The notes under the pieces were generated by a model that searched no databases, had not been told where the DNA came from, and saw only the letters and a list, made by a program, of their open reading frames with translations. DNA of 64,000 bases from Bradysia coprophila (Eukaryota; Arthropoda; Insecta; Diptera; Sciaridae): contig NW_023503293.1 of NCBI RefSeq assembly GCF_014529535.1, forward strand, positions 507,339-571,338. The letters are read 5' to 3'. Positions 23,640-33,860 of the stretch are shown here, in pieces. A program made the position numbers and the translations under genes. Each line of letters opens with the position of its first letter. Positions within the stretch are counted from its first letter, which is position 1.

Positions 23640-25472
23640 TAGAGGTGTGCGCCGATCTTAAAATAGTCGGCGGCGGTGCGCCGACTGGTAAGGGATCGGC
23701 GGCGGCGCACCGAAAGAAATTTATAGTCGGCGGCGGTGCGCCGATCGGCGCGCCGATAAATTTACAAAAAATCTAAACTTTCGAAAATAATGCAAAAACA
23801 TTTGAAAAAGCGTGCGCAATCCTTTTTCCGAACACTGAATTCTTACTATCTTGCGATCTGAAGTATCAACTACTTTTACAAGGGGAATCAACTGAGACGT
23901 ATCTCACCTTTTATATTTTGAATGTACAATTACTGACCTATTATCTTAAAAACATCTAATTTAATGAATCCAAGAATGATTAGTGAGTTTGCGTAAATGA
24001 CACATAAGCTATAAGTCAACTTATAAGTTGGAAATTTTAAGTCACATCGTCATACTAGATGTTTTGCAGGTTTCTTATTTCTAACTTATAATTTATGTCA
24101 TTTACGCAAACTCACTACTATTATCTTTCGATTTATGCAATAACCGTTCCCGTTGCCTTTAGTCCATCTTCGATGTAGGAGTGAGATCGTAGTAGAAAGT
24201 TTTCGCAAATAAGAGAATTAGATAAACTTAAATTTATAAGTAATAAGTGTATAGACTACGGTGTTACTGCCAGCTACAATGTGCAGATGACACCAGCTTG
24301 TTCATCACAGATGACACGTCAAATATAAACCAACGTCACGCTGAATTCACGACCCATAAGCGATTCATTCGGAAATTTCTATTGAACAAATCGTCGATCA
24401 CGCAGCGAGCCGTACTTAATAGTTCTTTCGTATCGAATCATAGCCGGAGAATTCCGTCTGTAAAGTAGATTATGTGTCGCATAGTTGTCAAAGTGTAGTC
24501 AACCACAATATGTAAGTTTTCATAGTTTAGCTGTGTACTGTGTACATAACCTAATTTCGTGGAATTCAGAATTTGTAGCTTTACATCAAGTACATCACAA
24601 CAATAAATCGTTTCGTATCATGACCGCTCGATTGCTTACTCAATTCCTCTGATTACATCCCGATTAGCAAGACACAAAATCGACAGTCCCTTCCCCGTGG
24701 AATCAACATACGGTAATAAGGTTTTATTTCCCAAATTTTGTACATAAAGCAGCTAAAAATTGAAAATAAAGATATCCGTGTCTCGTCTTTTGACGAAAAA
24801 ACTTGAAACCGGAAAGATTTTCCACTTTATAAATTCCTGAAGCATGTGATTTCCGCCATTTTCCACCCGAATTCTACATACGGTCTTGAGTTTGCCACTT
24901 TACAATTACAGTAGTATTCACCCAGTTTTGACTGATGCACTGAATTTTGTTCTCTTTCTTCTTCCTCTTATCTGCATCAACAGGCAATAAGAGAAACGTC
25001 GTCTGCCGTATGCCGCGCTCCATTCCATTGCACAGGAGATAGAGTAACGTACCCAAGGGTTCACGTTAAGTGAGGATACAGAAAAGACAAATGTTGTTTC
25101 GACCTCGGGTATCGATGGCGGTCCCAGGCCAGCGTGATCTGACCATCCTCAGTTGTATGTTTTAACAAAAAACTCCTTTCTACGCATATAGAAACATAGC
25201 AGCATATAGAAACCTGACTTATAAATTAAGAAAGATAAACATTTGCTAAAACCTTGTACTCAGGCGCACACTTTTGTATAGATTTTTCAATTTAAGTTTA
25301 TATTGCCGCCCATTAAAATGGCTGAAAGCACTAAACGTATAAAATTTCGGCGCGACGAAAATACAATCGGCGGCGGCGGTGGCGTGAGCTATAATTTTTC
25401 GGCGGCGGCGCGCCGAAAATTTAGCAAAAAATCGGCGGCGCGCCGGCGTAAAATCGGCGGTGCACACCTCTA
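23640..25472. mobile_element. hAT-like element, 1833 bp, with 8-bp target duplication
   Basis: The ends are TAGAGGTGTGCGCCGAT on the left and, read inward from the right, TAGAGGTGTGCACCGCCGAT. The octamer CACCCAAC flanks both sides exactly (23632-23639 and 25473-25480). An 8-bp duplication with a TAGAGGTGTGC-type terminus is the hAT pattern. Subterminal regions are strikingly GC-rich, with repeated CGGCGGCG and GCGCGCCGA, against an AT-rich interior. No hAT transposase frame is visible, so it looks non-autonomous. Its interior hosts a further 134-bp palindrome. Confidence 0.85.
23983..24116. mobile_element. 134-bp palindrome nested in hAT-like element
   Basis: AGTGAGTTTGCGTAAATGAC at the left and its reverse complement at the right frame the element, with arms continuing through CTTATAAGTT. 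A MITE inserted into a larger element. Confidence 0.75.
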
Positions 25473-25747
25473 CACCCAACACCAAGATTTTTCCAAACAC
25501 CAAGCAACGACCATAGCCATTCGGCTACAGAGTCACACAATTATTCAGAACGTATTGTTGAAGCGTACATACTAAGCATTGACTACTTGATTTTATTTAG
25601 CACGTCTCTATACATCACATTGCAATGTGTAGTGCAGGTTGCTTGATCGTTCAAATGAATTCATGTTTGCATGTGAATGTTTGGTAGAAATTTTGGTAAT
25701 ATTTTGCATTGGAAAGGTGATTATGGCCCGAAATTGCGAAAAACGTT

Positions 25748-25872
25748 GTATCTACCACGGTAGGTATGCCGGTATTTTTTCGCACACGACGTCTTGTCGA
25801 CCTCGGCTTCGCCTCGGGTCGACAATCGACATCTAGTGCGAAAAAATTCCTTCATACCTACCTTGGTAGATA
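25748..25872. mobile_element. Palindromic element with CTTCGCCTCG centre (copy 1)
   Basis: TATCTACCACGGTAGGTATG and TTTTTTCGCAC on the left are mirrored by GTGCGAAAAAA and CATACCTACC on the right. The centre is GTCGACCTCGGCTTCGCCTC. Copy 2 is at 27367-27490 and looser relatives are at about 28600-28690 and 50285-50360. Confidence 0.7.
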
Positions 25873-26107
25873 AATAACAATTAATAAAACATTTTTGGTA
25901 GTGGACTTGCGTCACGCTCGCTTACTAACGTGCGGGCATGATTTGGCTCTAAGTTTGCTTCAGCTGCATCATAGTGTTATGATCAGAGATAGAGAGAGAG
26001 AGAGAGAACCGAAGACTATTTTGATTGGAAGTGCCTTTGGATACTTGTCAAAGTATTGATATGAGCGAGAAGACCGAAGACCAGTTTATTATAACTTGCC
26101 TTAGGGT

Positions 26108-26208
26108 CACGACAGAGTAAAGTTAACCAGGCAGAAGCGCTGACTAGACTGGGGCCTGAATAATCTAGTACAACCTATATTTTTTGAGAATATAATTTTG
26201 CAATTTAT
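26108..26208 (+). mobile_element. MITE, CCACGGCAGAG family (truncated copy)
   Basis: GACAGAGTAAAGTTAACCAG then GCAGAAGCGCTGAC and GGGCCTGAATAATCTAGTA match the left part of the element at 60343. The right end is missing. Confidence 0.65.
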
Positions 26209-26210
26209 GT

Positions 26211-26319
26211 CCACTCATACAGTCACACTTCTTATGCGTGCTTTATACTGTTAAATACCATTATCATGAAGCGTATGAAACGTTTATGAATACGCAGTGT
26301 GTTGGTATGAGTGGACCAG
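26211..26319. repeat. 109-bp palindrome
   Basis: GTCCACTCATAC on the left and GTATGAGTGGAC on the right, with imperfect inner symmetry. Confidence 0.55.
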
Positions 26320-26544
26320 TTTGTAAAATTTAGTCACAAAACGAAATGATTCCATCGAAATTACGCATCGATTGGATCATCGAACACCTAGAATTGAGAA
26401 AAGTGTGATTCTATGTCAAGTTTTAAATGTAATTGTAGAGGTTATGGTGTCAGATCAAATTTTATTGAAATTAAAAAATAGTTTCACAATTACAAACGAA
26501 CAGAATTTTTAATTTTTACATTCCACATTTAGCTGTATATTTAC

Positions 26545-27924
26545 CTAATACAGAACATCCGCGTTAAATCCGAGCTTCATAGTTTCGTCATGTACACACG
26601 TTACGATTTTCAAAGCAGCCTCGCACCTGCAAATAAATTGAAATTGCTAAGAAGTCTGTCCAAAGGCTATTTTTACTGCCGCTTACTTGTCTTTGTCTGT
26701 TATCGTTTTGCACTTTCCAGCTATATCTTTACTGACGTCTTTAAACAATTTACCATCCTTGTTTTTGGTGGCTGGGTCCATTATCATATTCAATTTATTC
26801 GGAACTAATTTATTGGCCTTGTCCATCTGATAACGATAATGCAATTGATTTATACAAACAGATTTCATTTCATTTCATTTATTTTTCATAATTATAATAA
26901 ACATAACAAGTGACCTGCGTAGTTCCAGTTTGTAAACAATTCTAAGGAGCTACTTTATTACACATTATTATATTCAATAGATGATAACCGAGTGCGTTAT
27001 CATCTATTTTTATCAAAAATATCTATTTATGCAATTCAGTGAGCGAATTCGATACTTACGCAGGTGTGCAGTGTCATATGAACCAGTTTTATTTCATCCA
27101 AAAAACAATGCGGCAAAAATTTATCGCACGCTAAATGAGTGCGAAAAAAAATTTATCGCACCCAAAATACATCGACACGATCATAATCATATTCATCAAA
27201 TGTAATAACAACTGTTATGAATACTATTAGAACAAATGTTTTTGCAACAGTTGTAACACGTTTTTCAGTAGATGTGAATTTCAGATTCAGTATTTTTTTG
27301 TGAAAATTTTGTTTTTATGGTTTGTTTTGTAGTCTTGGGGAATTCACTGAATTGCATAAAACGTTGTATGAAACAAAAATCGTATGATGGTATTTTATCG
27401 CACACGATGTCTTGTCAACCTCAGCTTCGCCTCGGATTGACAATCGACATCTAGTGCGATAAAATACCATCATACGATTTTTGTTTCATAAATAACCATT
27501 TCGTATGAAGGTATTTTTTTCGCACCATAGATGTACATTGTCAAACCGAGTCGAATTCAAGGTTGACCGGACACATCGTGTGCGCGTGCGCTAAAGTACC
27601 TTCATAGGGTTCGTGATTTGTCACTGTTAATCGGTCCTGGTCGCATATTATGATAGAAAAAAGTCATTGTTGTCTTACCAGTCCTAATTTTTCTAAATAA
27701 CATGCGCCTAAACATTTGACTTCCTGCGGTGAAAGATCTTGAAGAGAAGAAATGTCTTTTCGACATTCTGCTGTCTTCTTATCAAGTTGTTCTCGATTTT
27801 CTGAAGCCTTTTCATACGGACCCAATTTTATCAAATTCGTTTATTTCATTCCAAAAAACACACATACCGAAGTTACTGAAGCAACCGCAATCGATACAAA
27901 AACAAAGCAAAATAGTAAATTCAT
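26545..27924 (-). CDS. Odorant-binding protein, 4 exons
   Basis: A secreted carrier of small hydrophobic ligands of the insect OBP (PBP/GOBP) family. Exons are 27924-27868, 27807-27679, 26826-26687 and 26626-26545 (135 residues, phases 0, 0, 2). Residues 1-17 form a signal peptide (MNLLFCFVFVSIAVASV). Six cysteines fall at 34, 51, 55, 101, 110 and 119. The diagnostic spacings C2-x3-C3 (KCLGACYLEKLGL), C4-x8-C5 and C5-x8-C6 (GKCKTITDKDKCEAALKIVT) are exact. The C1-C2 spacing of 16 residues is shorter than the classical family range, so the first helix region looks compressed. The exon-2 acceptor (GAAAAG|GCT) is unusual; it was chosen because it is the only one keeping frame. The 852-bp intron 2 contains a palindromic element. 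A TATA box lies about 65 bp upstream of the ATG. I cannot assign a specific Obp ortholog. Confidence 0.88.
27367..27490. mobile_element. Palindromic element with CTTCGCCTCG centre (copy 2), in Obp intron
   Basis: TATGAAACAAAAATCGTATG and ATGGTATTTTATCGCAC on the left are exactly mirrored on the right. The centre is TCAGCTTCGCCTCGGATTGA. The arms differ in sequence from copy 1, but each copy keeps its own arms complementary. Confidence 0.75.
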
Positions 27925-27986
27925 TTTGATAATTTATTTATTCAAATTTCGTAAAAAGACTTTGATTTTCCTCGCGCTTGCAATAG

Positions 27987-27996
27987 CTTATATATA
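27987..27996 (-). promoter_or_regulatory. TATA box of the Obp gene
   Basis: TATATATAAG on the minus strand, about 65 bp upstream of the start codon and at a suitable distance for a short 5' UTR. TATA-containing promoters are common for strongly expressed secreted-protein genes. Confidence 0.5.
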
Positions 27997-28054
27997 GCAA
28001 TTACATAACTAAAAGTTTGTTAGCGAAAAAAATCATTAAAAATTTTATCGATCT

Positions 28055-28163
28055 TTTATGAAGGAAGCGCACTTTTATCAATGTTCCATCTGTTCATTAA
28101 TTATAACATAACGGCTATAAATGAAACGATGGAACATTGATAAAAGTGCGCTTCCTTCATAAA
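28055..28163. mobile_element. 109-bp palindrome upstream of Obp
   Basis: TTTATGAAGGAAGCGCACTT then TTATCAATGTTCCATC is mirrored perfectly at the right end, giving arms of about 36 bp around a 37-bp loop. It lies about 60 bp upstream of the Obp TATA box, so it could affect that promoter. Confidence 0.8.
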
Positions 28164-28884
28164 TGTGGCTTTATCAACTTATAATATGTGTTGAATTGTC
28201 TTAAAAAGACGGTTAGCACAATTAGTTTGACAAAAGTGTTTAAGATTTCATTCGATATCATTCTTTCATAAAGGTTAGTTTCATCGTTTGGGCTCACGCC
28301 GATCACATTTATACTGGTATTGCTATATTGCTACTATTGGATCTATTACTTCATTTGATACACACACATACGCGCACATACATTCGCACAGTCACACATT
28401 CATACATTTTATGTCGTTTAAATTATTCGAACTTATTGTTCATCGTCACAGCCACTGTCTTTGTATTGTTCGTATTCGTCCATTTTTCGTTTTATCTGGA
28501 AAAATAGAAAGATAGACAATTGTTTTAAGTTGCTGTCAATTGTAGTTCACAGACACATGAAGAAACGTTTCTGCAACTGCGCTGCAAAAAGTGAACGTTT
28601 TAACGCCTACTAATTTTTACTAAGTCACCATCGGCTTCGCCTCTCTCGATTAACTCACATCTAGTGAAAAAAAAAAACAACCACTTTTCGCAACTTGTTG
28701 CATAAATAACTAATGTAGGACGAAGTGTAACACTAATTTATTGGTCACGAGACTTCTTTACGATATAACTACCAACACACATACATGTAGGAGACCTTCG
28801 TGGCATATTTCAAAACTCCATCTACCCCACCGTAGTTTGCAGACTTCGAACGTTCTCCTCGAGCCGTGTCAATCGAGTGTCAAT

Positions 28885-29301
28885 TCAGTTGTCCATGGCC
28901 TGGATTTGATTGGCCATTGTCTGGATTCGGTTTTGGGTTCCTTTGAAAAAAGAAAGAAACGAAATAGGACACTTGTTAGGTTATGAAGATGAACACAAAC
29001 AATGGCTTCAGAGCAATTATGAAAGCATGTCCCCAGACCAGCTCTCAGTTTTTTTTGTCAATCTGGTACTTCGTTTTTTTTTCGAGAACTATTTGTCAAA
29101 ATTTGTGTTTGTGAGTGTCTTAACATGTTCTTTCTTAAGTTTCAGAACCTTGGAATCAACAAACGTAACTGTGCTAATGTGGTACATACCTCCGAAGAAA
29201 TAATCAAGTTTGGAAGACACAACATTAAGCGTAATACAAAAAAAAAAAACAATCACAGCTAATGTGCTGATCTGAACATTACTTTCACTAAACAAATCCA
29301 T
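28885..29301 (-). CDS. Possible small secreted/coiled-coil peptide, 2 exons (doubtful)
   Basis: Exon 29301-29190 encodes MDLFSESNVQISTLAVIVFF and further hydrophobic residues, resembling a signal anchor. It ends at a good donor (GGAG|GTATGTA). The next minus-strand acceptor (TTTTTTCAAAG|GAACCC, exon from 28940) continues the frame as GTQNRIQTMANQIQAMDN, then TGA at 28887-28885. Past the TGA the same frame goes on for 20 codons with coiled-coil spacing (IDTRLTRLEENVRSLQTTVG) before TAG. Either this is a 55-residue peptide or a gene broken by a stop. I recognise no family; chance cannot be excluded. Confidence 0.3.
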
Positions 29302-30226
29302 TTTTACAATTAAAGTAAATAAAAAAAGTATCGAGTCGACATTTATTTTTGTTGATATTTTTGACCCTTTTGACAGTTGCGGAAGGTCCTGTAGGTGACA
29401 GTAATTTTGTAAATCAGATCGACTCTTTGAACATTTAATTTTACCGATCACTATCTTCCTGGTTTTTGAATATTTTGAGCCATGACCGAAGCCAATTTCC
29501 ATTTTGTTCAATTGGAATGAATCTCATAAACTAACGATATAATAGAAGTGCGAACGCTGCTGTCTTGGAGCGAGGGGAGTCATACCAAAGCATACACTTA
29601 ATTAATTTTGATTTTTTTGTGTGTTTTTTTGGGTACAAGGAGGACAAAAAATCATCTTTTTCAGCATGCCACTGTTGGAATGGTCCCTCATAGGAGGAAT
29701 GTTCTATTTTTTAAACTCATCTGTCAGTCAAGTAATCGGAGGCAAAACGGAGTGCTGAGTGTGGATTGTGACACCAACATAGCTGTTGAGGTAGGAATTC
29801 GGAAAGGGATGTTAAACACATCGATGCTCATTTGGTTATGCAGTTGTAGGGATTTTATTTGTTTGGAATGAATGTGTATGAAGTTCTGTCAGACCCTAAC
29901 TTTGTTGAACTAGCAATCCAAAATTTAGCCAAAAATATTTTTATTAAATTTCACATAGACTCAGATCGCAACATCATCTTTCACAGGCGATTTTTCTTTG
30001 CAACACTGGTCCTTAGCAACAAATATAGAGATGCGTTCCGCATGCGTAATTTGTACAAATTCCAACGATGACTGACAACAAAACATTTCGAACAAAGTGA
30101 CTACCATCTTGGTTTTATCTAAAGAAAAGCGCATTGGCCATCCCATTTAAATTGACGCGAACGCAACATACTTTTTTTCCACTAGAAAATTCCCAAGATA
30201 TCAGATTTATTCATAAACTAAAAGAT

Positions 30227-30319
30227 GCTTTGGCGGCGGTAAAATAAGTTAGCGCTTTCGCTTTGGCGGCGTTAAAATAAGTTAGCGCTTTCGCTTTGCC
30301 GGAGCTAAAATAAGTTAGC
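30227..30319 (+). repeat. 33-bp tandem repeat, 2.8 copies
   Basis: GCTTTGGCGGCGGTAAAATA begins at 30227 and recurs with small changes at 30260 and 30293, each copy ending AAGTTAGC. The GC-rich unit stands out from the AT-rich surroundings. Confidence 0.85.
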
Positions 30320-31009
30320 AACATATACAAAAGTTAGCGGGAAGACAGACCGTTTGAGAAAACTTTTGGGCTAACTTAACGTTCGTATGCAAAGTCTATT
30401 TCGCCAGTGGATACGATCGTCATAAAAACTACTGATTCTACTGACTACTGACCAAAATGTAAATTAGGGCGTGAGTGTCATGTGTTTATTAAACCAAACG
30501 TCCGAATCAAATTAAAGTGTTTTGGAATAATTTCCTACTTTTAATCGCTAAACATAAACACGAAGCAAATTACTGCTTTTTGTGTAAATCGAATCATTTA
30601 CCATTTTTTTATGATCATTATTCTGATTAAAAAACAATATTGCGTGATGCTACTGTTACTCGTCATGAAATATAGAATCAAAATACACATCGTCTGCATC
30701 CAATAAGATTTTATGAAAAAATGATTTTTACTTCAAATTTCAGAAACAACAAGATACAACTAAACAAAAGGTATTTCTGCTAGAACTTTCGACAAAAATA
30801 TCATTTTTCTTCCTGTATACCAAAACCGTCACATTCACTCACCAAATTTAGTACCGAAAGAGCAACATTCTCCCCTACTATTTTCTCTCAATTTTCATTC
30901 CCGCTTATGTCATTTTCGATCCTATCTTTATTCTTTCCCAAATGTGTCAAGTTGTTGTATGTACGCGAATGTAGTGTTTTTAGTGTTTTGTGACAATGAA
31001 TTCATAAGG

Positions 31010-31160
31010 ATTGCTTTCAGCATTCATACGGACTGCTTTCGGCATTCCTACAGATTGCTTATTTTTCGACATTTGTGAGAATACATGCACACGGAACGGA
31101 CTTCTTTAGGCATTCATACGGATTACTTTCGGCATTAATATGGAATGCTTTTGCACCGGT
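31010..31160 (+). repeat. Irregular repeat of GGCATTCATACGGATTGCTTT type
   Basis: Variants of GGCATTCATACGGA and TGCTTTCGGCATT occur five or six times with irregular spacing. Confidence 0.6.
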
Positions 31161-33359
31161 ATGTTGTTATGTTTTGTTCGGAATGTGACTTTGGTACTCC
31201 AGGAAGAAAAATAGTATACAAACCACGGATCAAAAAGGTGTGTTTTAGACCCAGGTGGTGAAAACGTCCAGGGATGGAGCGACGCGAAGCGAAGCGGTAT
31301 GTAACATACTATTCTTTATATAATCCCTTTCACAGTGGTTAACAATCACAGGAATGATGTCCAGTCAACGGCGATCGCATAAATCCGGTAATGCATTTTT
31401 AGTGGAGAATGACTGTACAAAGTTAACAGGGGTGTAATTAGAACAATTTTTATTGTGGCTGCTTAGAACATTTTTGATTTTCGTATCAGCAGCCGTGTTG
31501 AATGTCGTTCAACAACATCGACTCGTTTTTTAATTTTCTAATTGTTATAGTTTTCGGCAACAACGATAACTTTTAATTGTCTTCGGCAATTGCCTAAAAT
31601 CGATGGTATTTTACGACAATTTTTATGGTAAGGACCTAATTAAAAAGTTTCTTTTTTGTTCTCCTGACAAGTTTGGCAGTTGTAGCAAAACAAAGCTATG
31701 AATTAAGGTCTCATTCGTGTTGCTATGGAAATTATGCCTGATGGAGAAGTCATGAAAACTTTGCTTTGACTGAAGATGAAAATGTTGCAACTTTTAGAAC
31801 CTCACATGTACTTCTTGAAACACTTTTCGAAATATCCGCTCTTTGTATCGTCTTTGATCTATTATTGTCACTGGGAAACGTCAAAGTATAACATTTTCGA
31901 TTTTTTTTTTCAACCCATTAAAGCCATTTTGGTACGTCATCAAAGACAAATTACTTTTATTTGAAACTGTGTGTGAAATTACAAATATTTGCTGAAAAAG
32001 TGAGTTTCCCATGTTTAATTAATTAATTTGAAATTTTGATTTAATTTGCCAATATCGAAAAAGAAAATAAATTAAATTTTCGTCGTTGTTCAATTGCATT
32101 CTGTGAATCAGTTTTGGAAAATTCCCATTTTTTGACGCATTCTGTGTTCGCGAAATGAATTGATTTTTCAAGGGATTTCGAAGTTTAGAGTGAGTCTCGG
32201 AACAATCGGGACAACTGTTTTTTTCGATAATTTTTCCAGCAATGAAAGTTTACTGAAAACATAGAAACGTCCCAAATTAACGGGCAATTGATTTATATGA
32301 AATATGGTTACCAGGAAATGTATATTAATGATTCACAAAGGAACATGTAGCGGAGTGACTAACATTTATTTTAATGAATTTTCAAAATAAATAATTTGAT
32401 AAGCAATGTAGACTAGCCTTGATATCAGCGTATAACAGAAATGAATGGGGTTTGAACTGGATTTTTAACGTCAATGGGTTCCACTAAATTCAATCGATTT
32501 TTCTTAAGAATAATTAATCGACGTGTTGAGGACTCAATGGGACAAACAGACAATTAATGCGAAATTGCGATTGTTTTTAAGACATTACTTGAAACATTTA
32601 AGTTGAAATGTTTAGGAGGATAAGACGAAACGTTCAGTACGGATGTTTGTCTCGTTTCCAGAGACTGTCAAAGAATAATATTTAAATTTTCAGTTTTATT
32701 TACTCAAATATTCACAGTCAAGTCGCAGATAATTTCTTGTGTTTATTTTATGATCGAATTTCAGTCAAATTTGTCGTATTGAATAAATAAATCGCTTCGT
32801 TGCCATTAGCTATGGGAAATTTATTTTCTGAATATTATTCAGAGTGAGTCAATTCCTAGTGCTTGTTACCAGAAGACACATTTACCATACATTGGGTCTG
32901 ACAGTAATCGATATTTTATCGCTATGCTCAAATTACACTTTAGTCTTGAAATGAAAAACGATTATTTTAGCATTGCTTCTGACTCCGGCTTCAGGTTGAC
33001 CATGTACCGTGTAGTAACAAAACAATACCGACAATGATGTGGTAAATGTGGTAATGGCACGTTATAGACTTTATATGTTCATCGAATTGCTGAGAAACGT
33101 GTGCCACATAATTTTCCAGTTAGTTTCGTTATTGAACATGACTTGACTCAATTGTCATACTTGCTTTAATAAAAACAGAAAAAACTTTCCCACGGCAATG
33201 ATAAGGGCGATAGACATCAGTAATTGTGGAATATCAGATGATATGACACGATTATAAAAGACCGCCTTTGATCGCAACAACGGAAAATTCAGCGCTCGCC
33301 GCACAAATATTTTTCCATCATCTTTTCGATTTGTAGCCAACCGGACAGGAAATGAGGGT

Positions 33360-33860
33360 GTTGTAAACGATTACACAACAACACTGGTAATTATGGTTTC
33401 ATAATTGTTACCGCGAGTCTATGTCACGAGAAATTATTATTTTATTTTTGAAATTGTCTTTGCATTCCCGCACAGATTAAAAAAAATTATTTGGAAAGAA
33501 TGGTTGCTAGACGATAACGTCGCTTATCGATTGATTCGTTTAATTCCCTTGCAAATCCCCTTTATCTAAACTTTGTTTCGGGAACGTAATCCCTTTTAAA
33601 TGTGACCTCGTATAAATACTAATTTTACCACACCATACCATTACACATTCCATACCGTGAAGAAATTCGATTATAGCGATTTTTGTGAACCAATGTATGT
33701 TGATACCGAGGTTGATACATATATATGTGAACGCCTTGCGCTGTACTCCTATTTTCTTAAGTACTTATCATTCTCGAATAAACAGCGAAATTTGCGTTAA
33801 CCAGTAAGGTCTGTTCTTCCATTCAGTCTGTTCGGTGTCTTCGATTCGTACAGACCCTGG
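33360..33860 (+). mobile_element. Possible solo LTR of a retrotransposon
   Basis: A TG start (TGTTGTAAACG), a TATA-like CGTATAAATAC at about 33608, an AATAAA at about 33778 and a CT-rich stretch ending near GACCCTGG are laid out as in an insect LTR. I could not find a matching target duplication or a second LTR copy, so ends are approximate. Confidence 0.25.

Larger units (their letters stand above)
21277..26540. other. 5.3 kb gene-free, repeat-rich spacer
   Basis: No conserved exon found. It contains a palindrome (21850-22009), a 109-bp tandem array, a hAT-like element and several smaller palindromes listed separately. Short reading frames inside it are not supported by homology or codon use. 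Confidence 0.6.

Noticed and set aside
33155-33340. Sixty-codon minus-strand frame with a hydrophobic C-terminal helix (PQLLMSIALIIAVGKFFLFL)
   Set aside because: It resembles a small mitochondrial membrane protein, but it lacks an ATG at its start, has no matching upstream exon that I could find, and I recognise no family.
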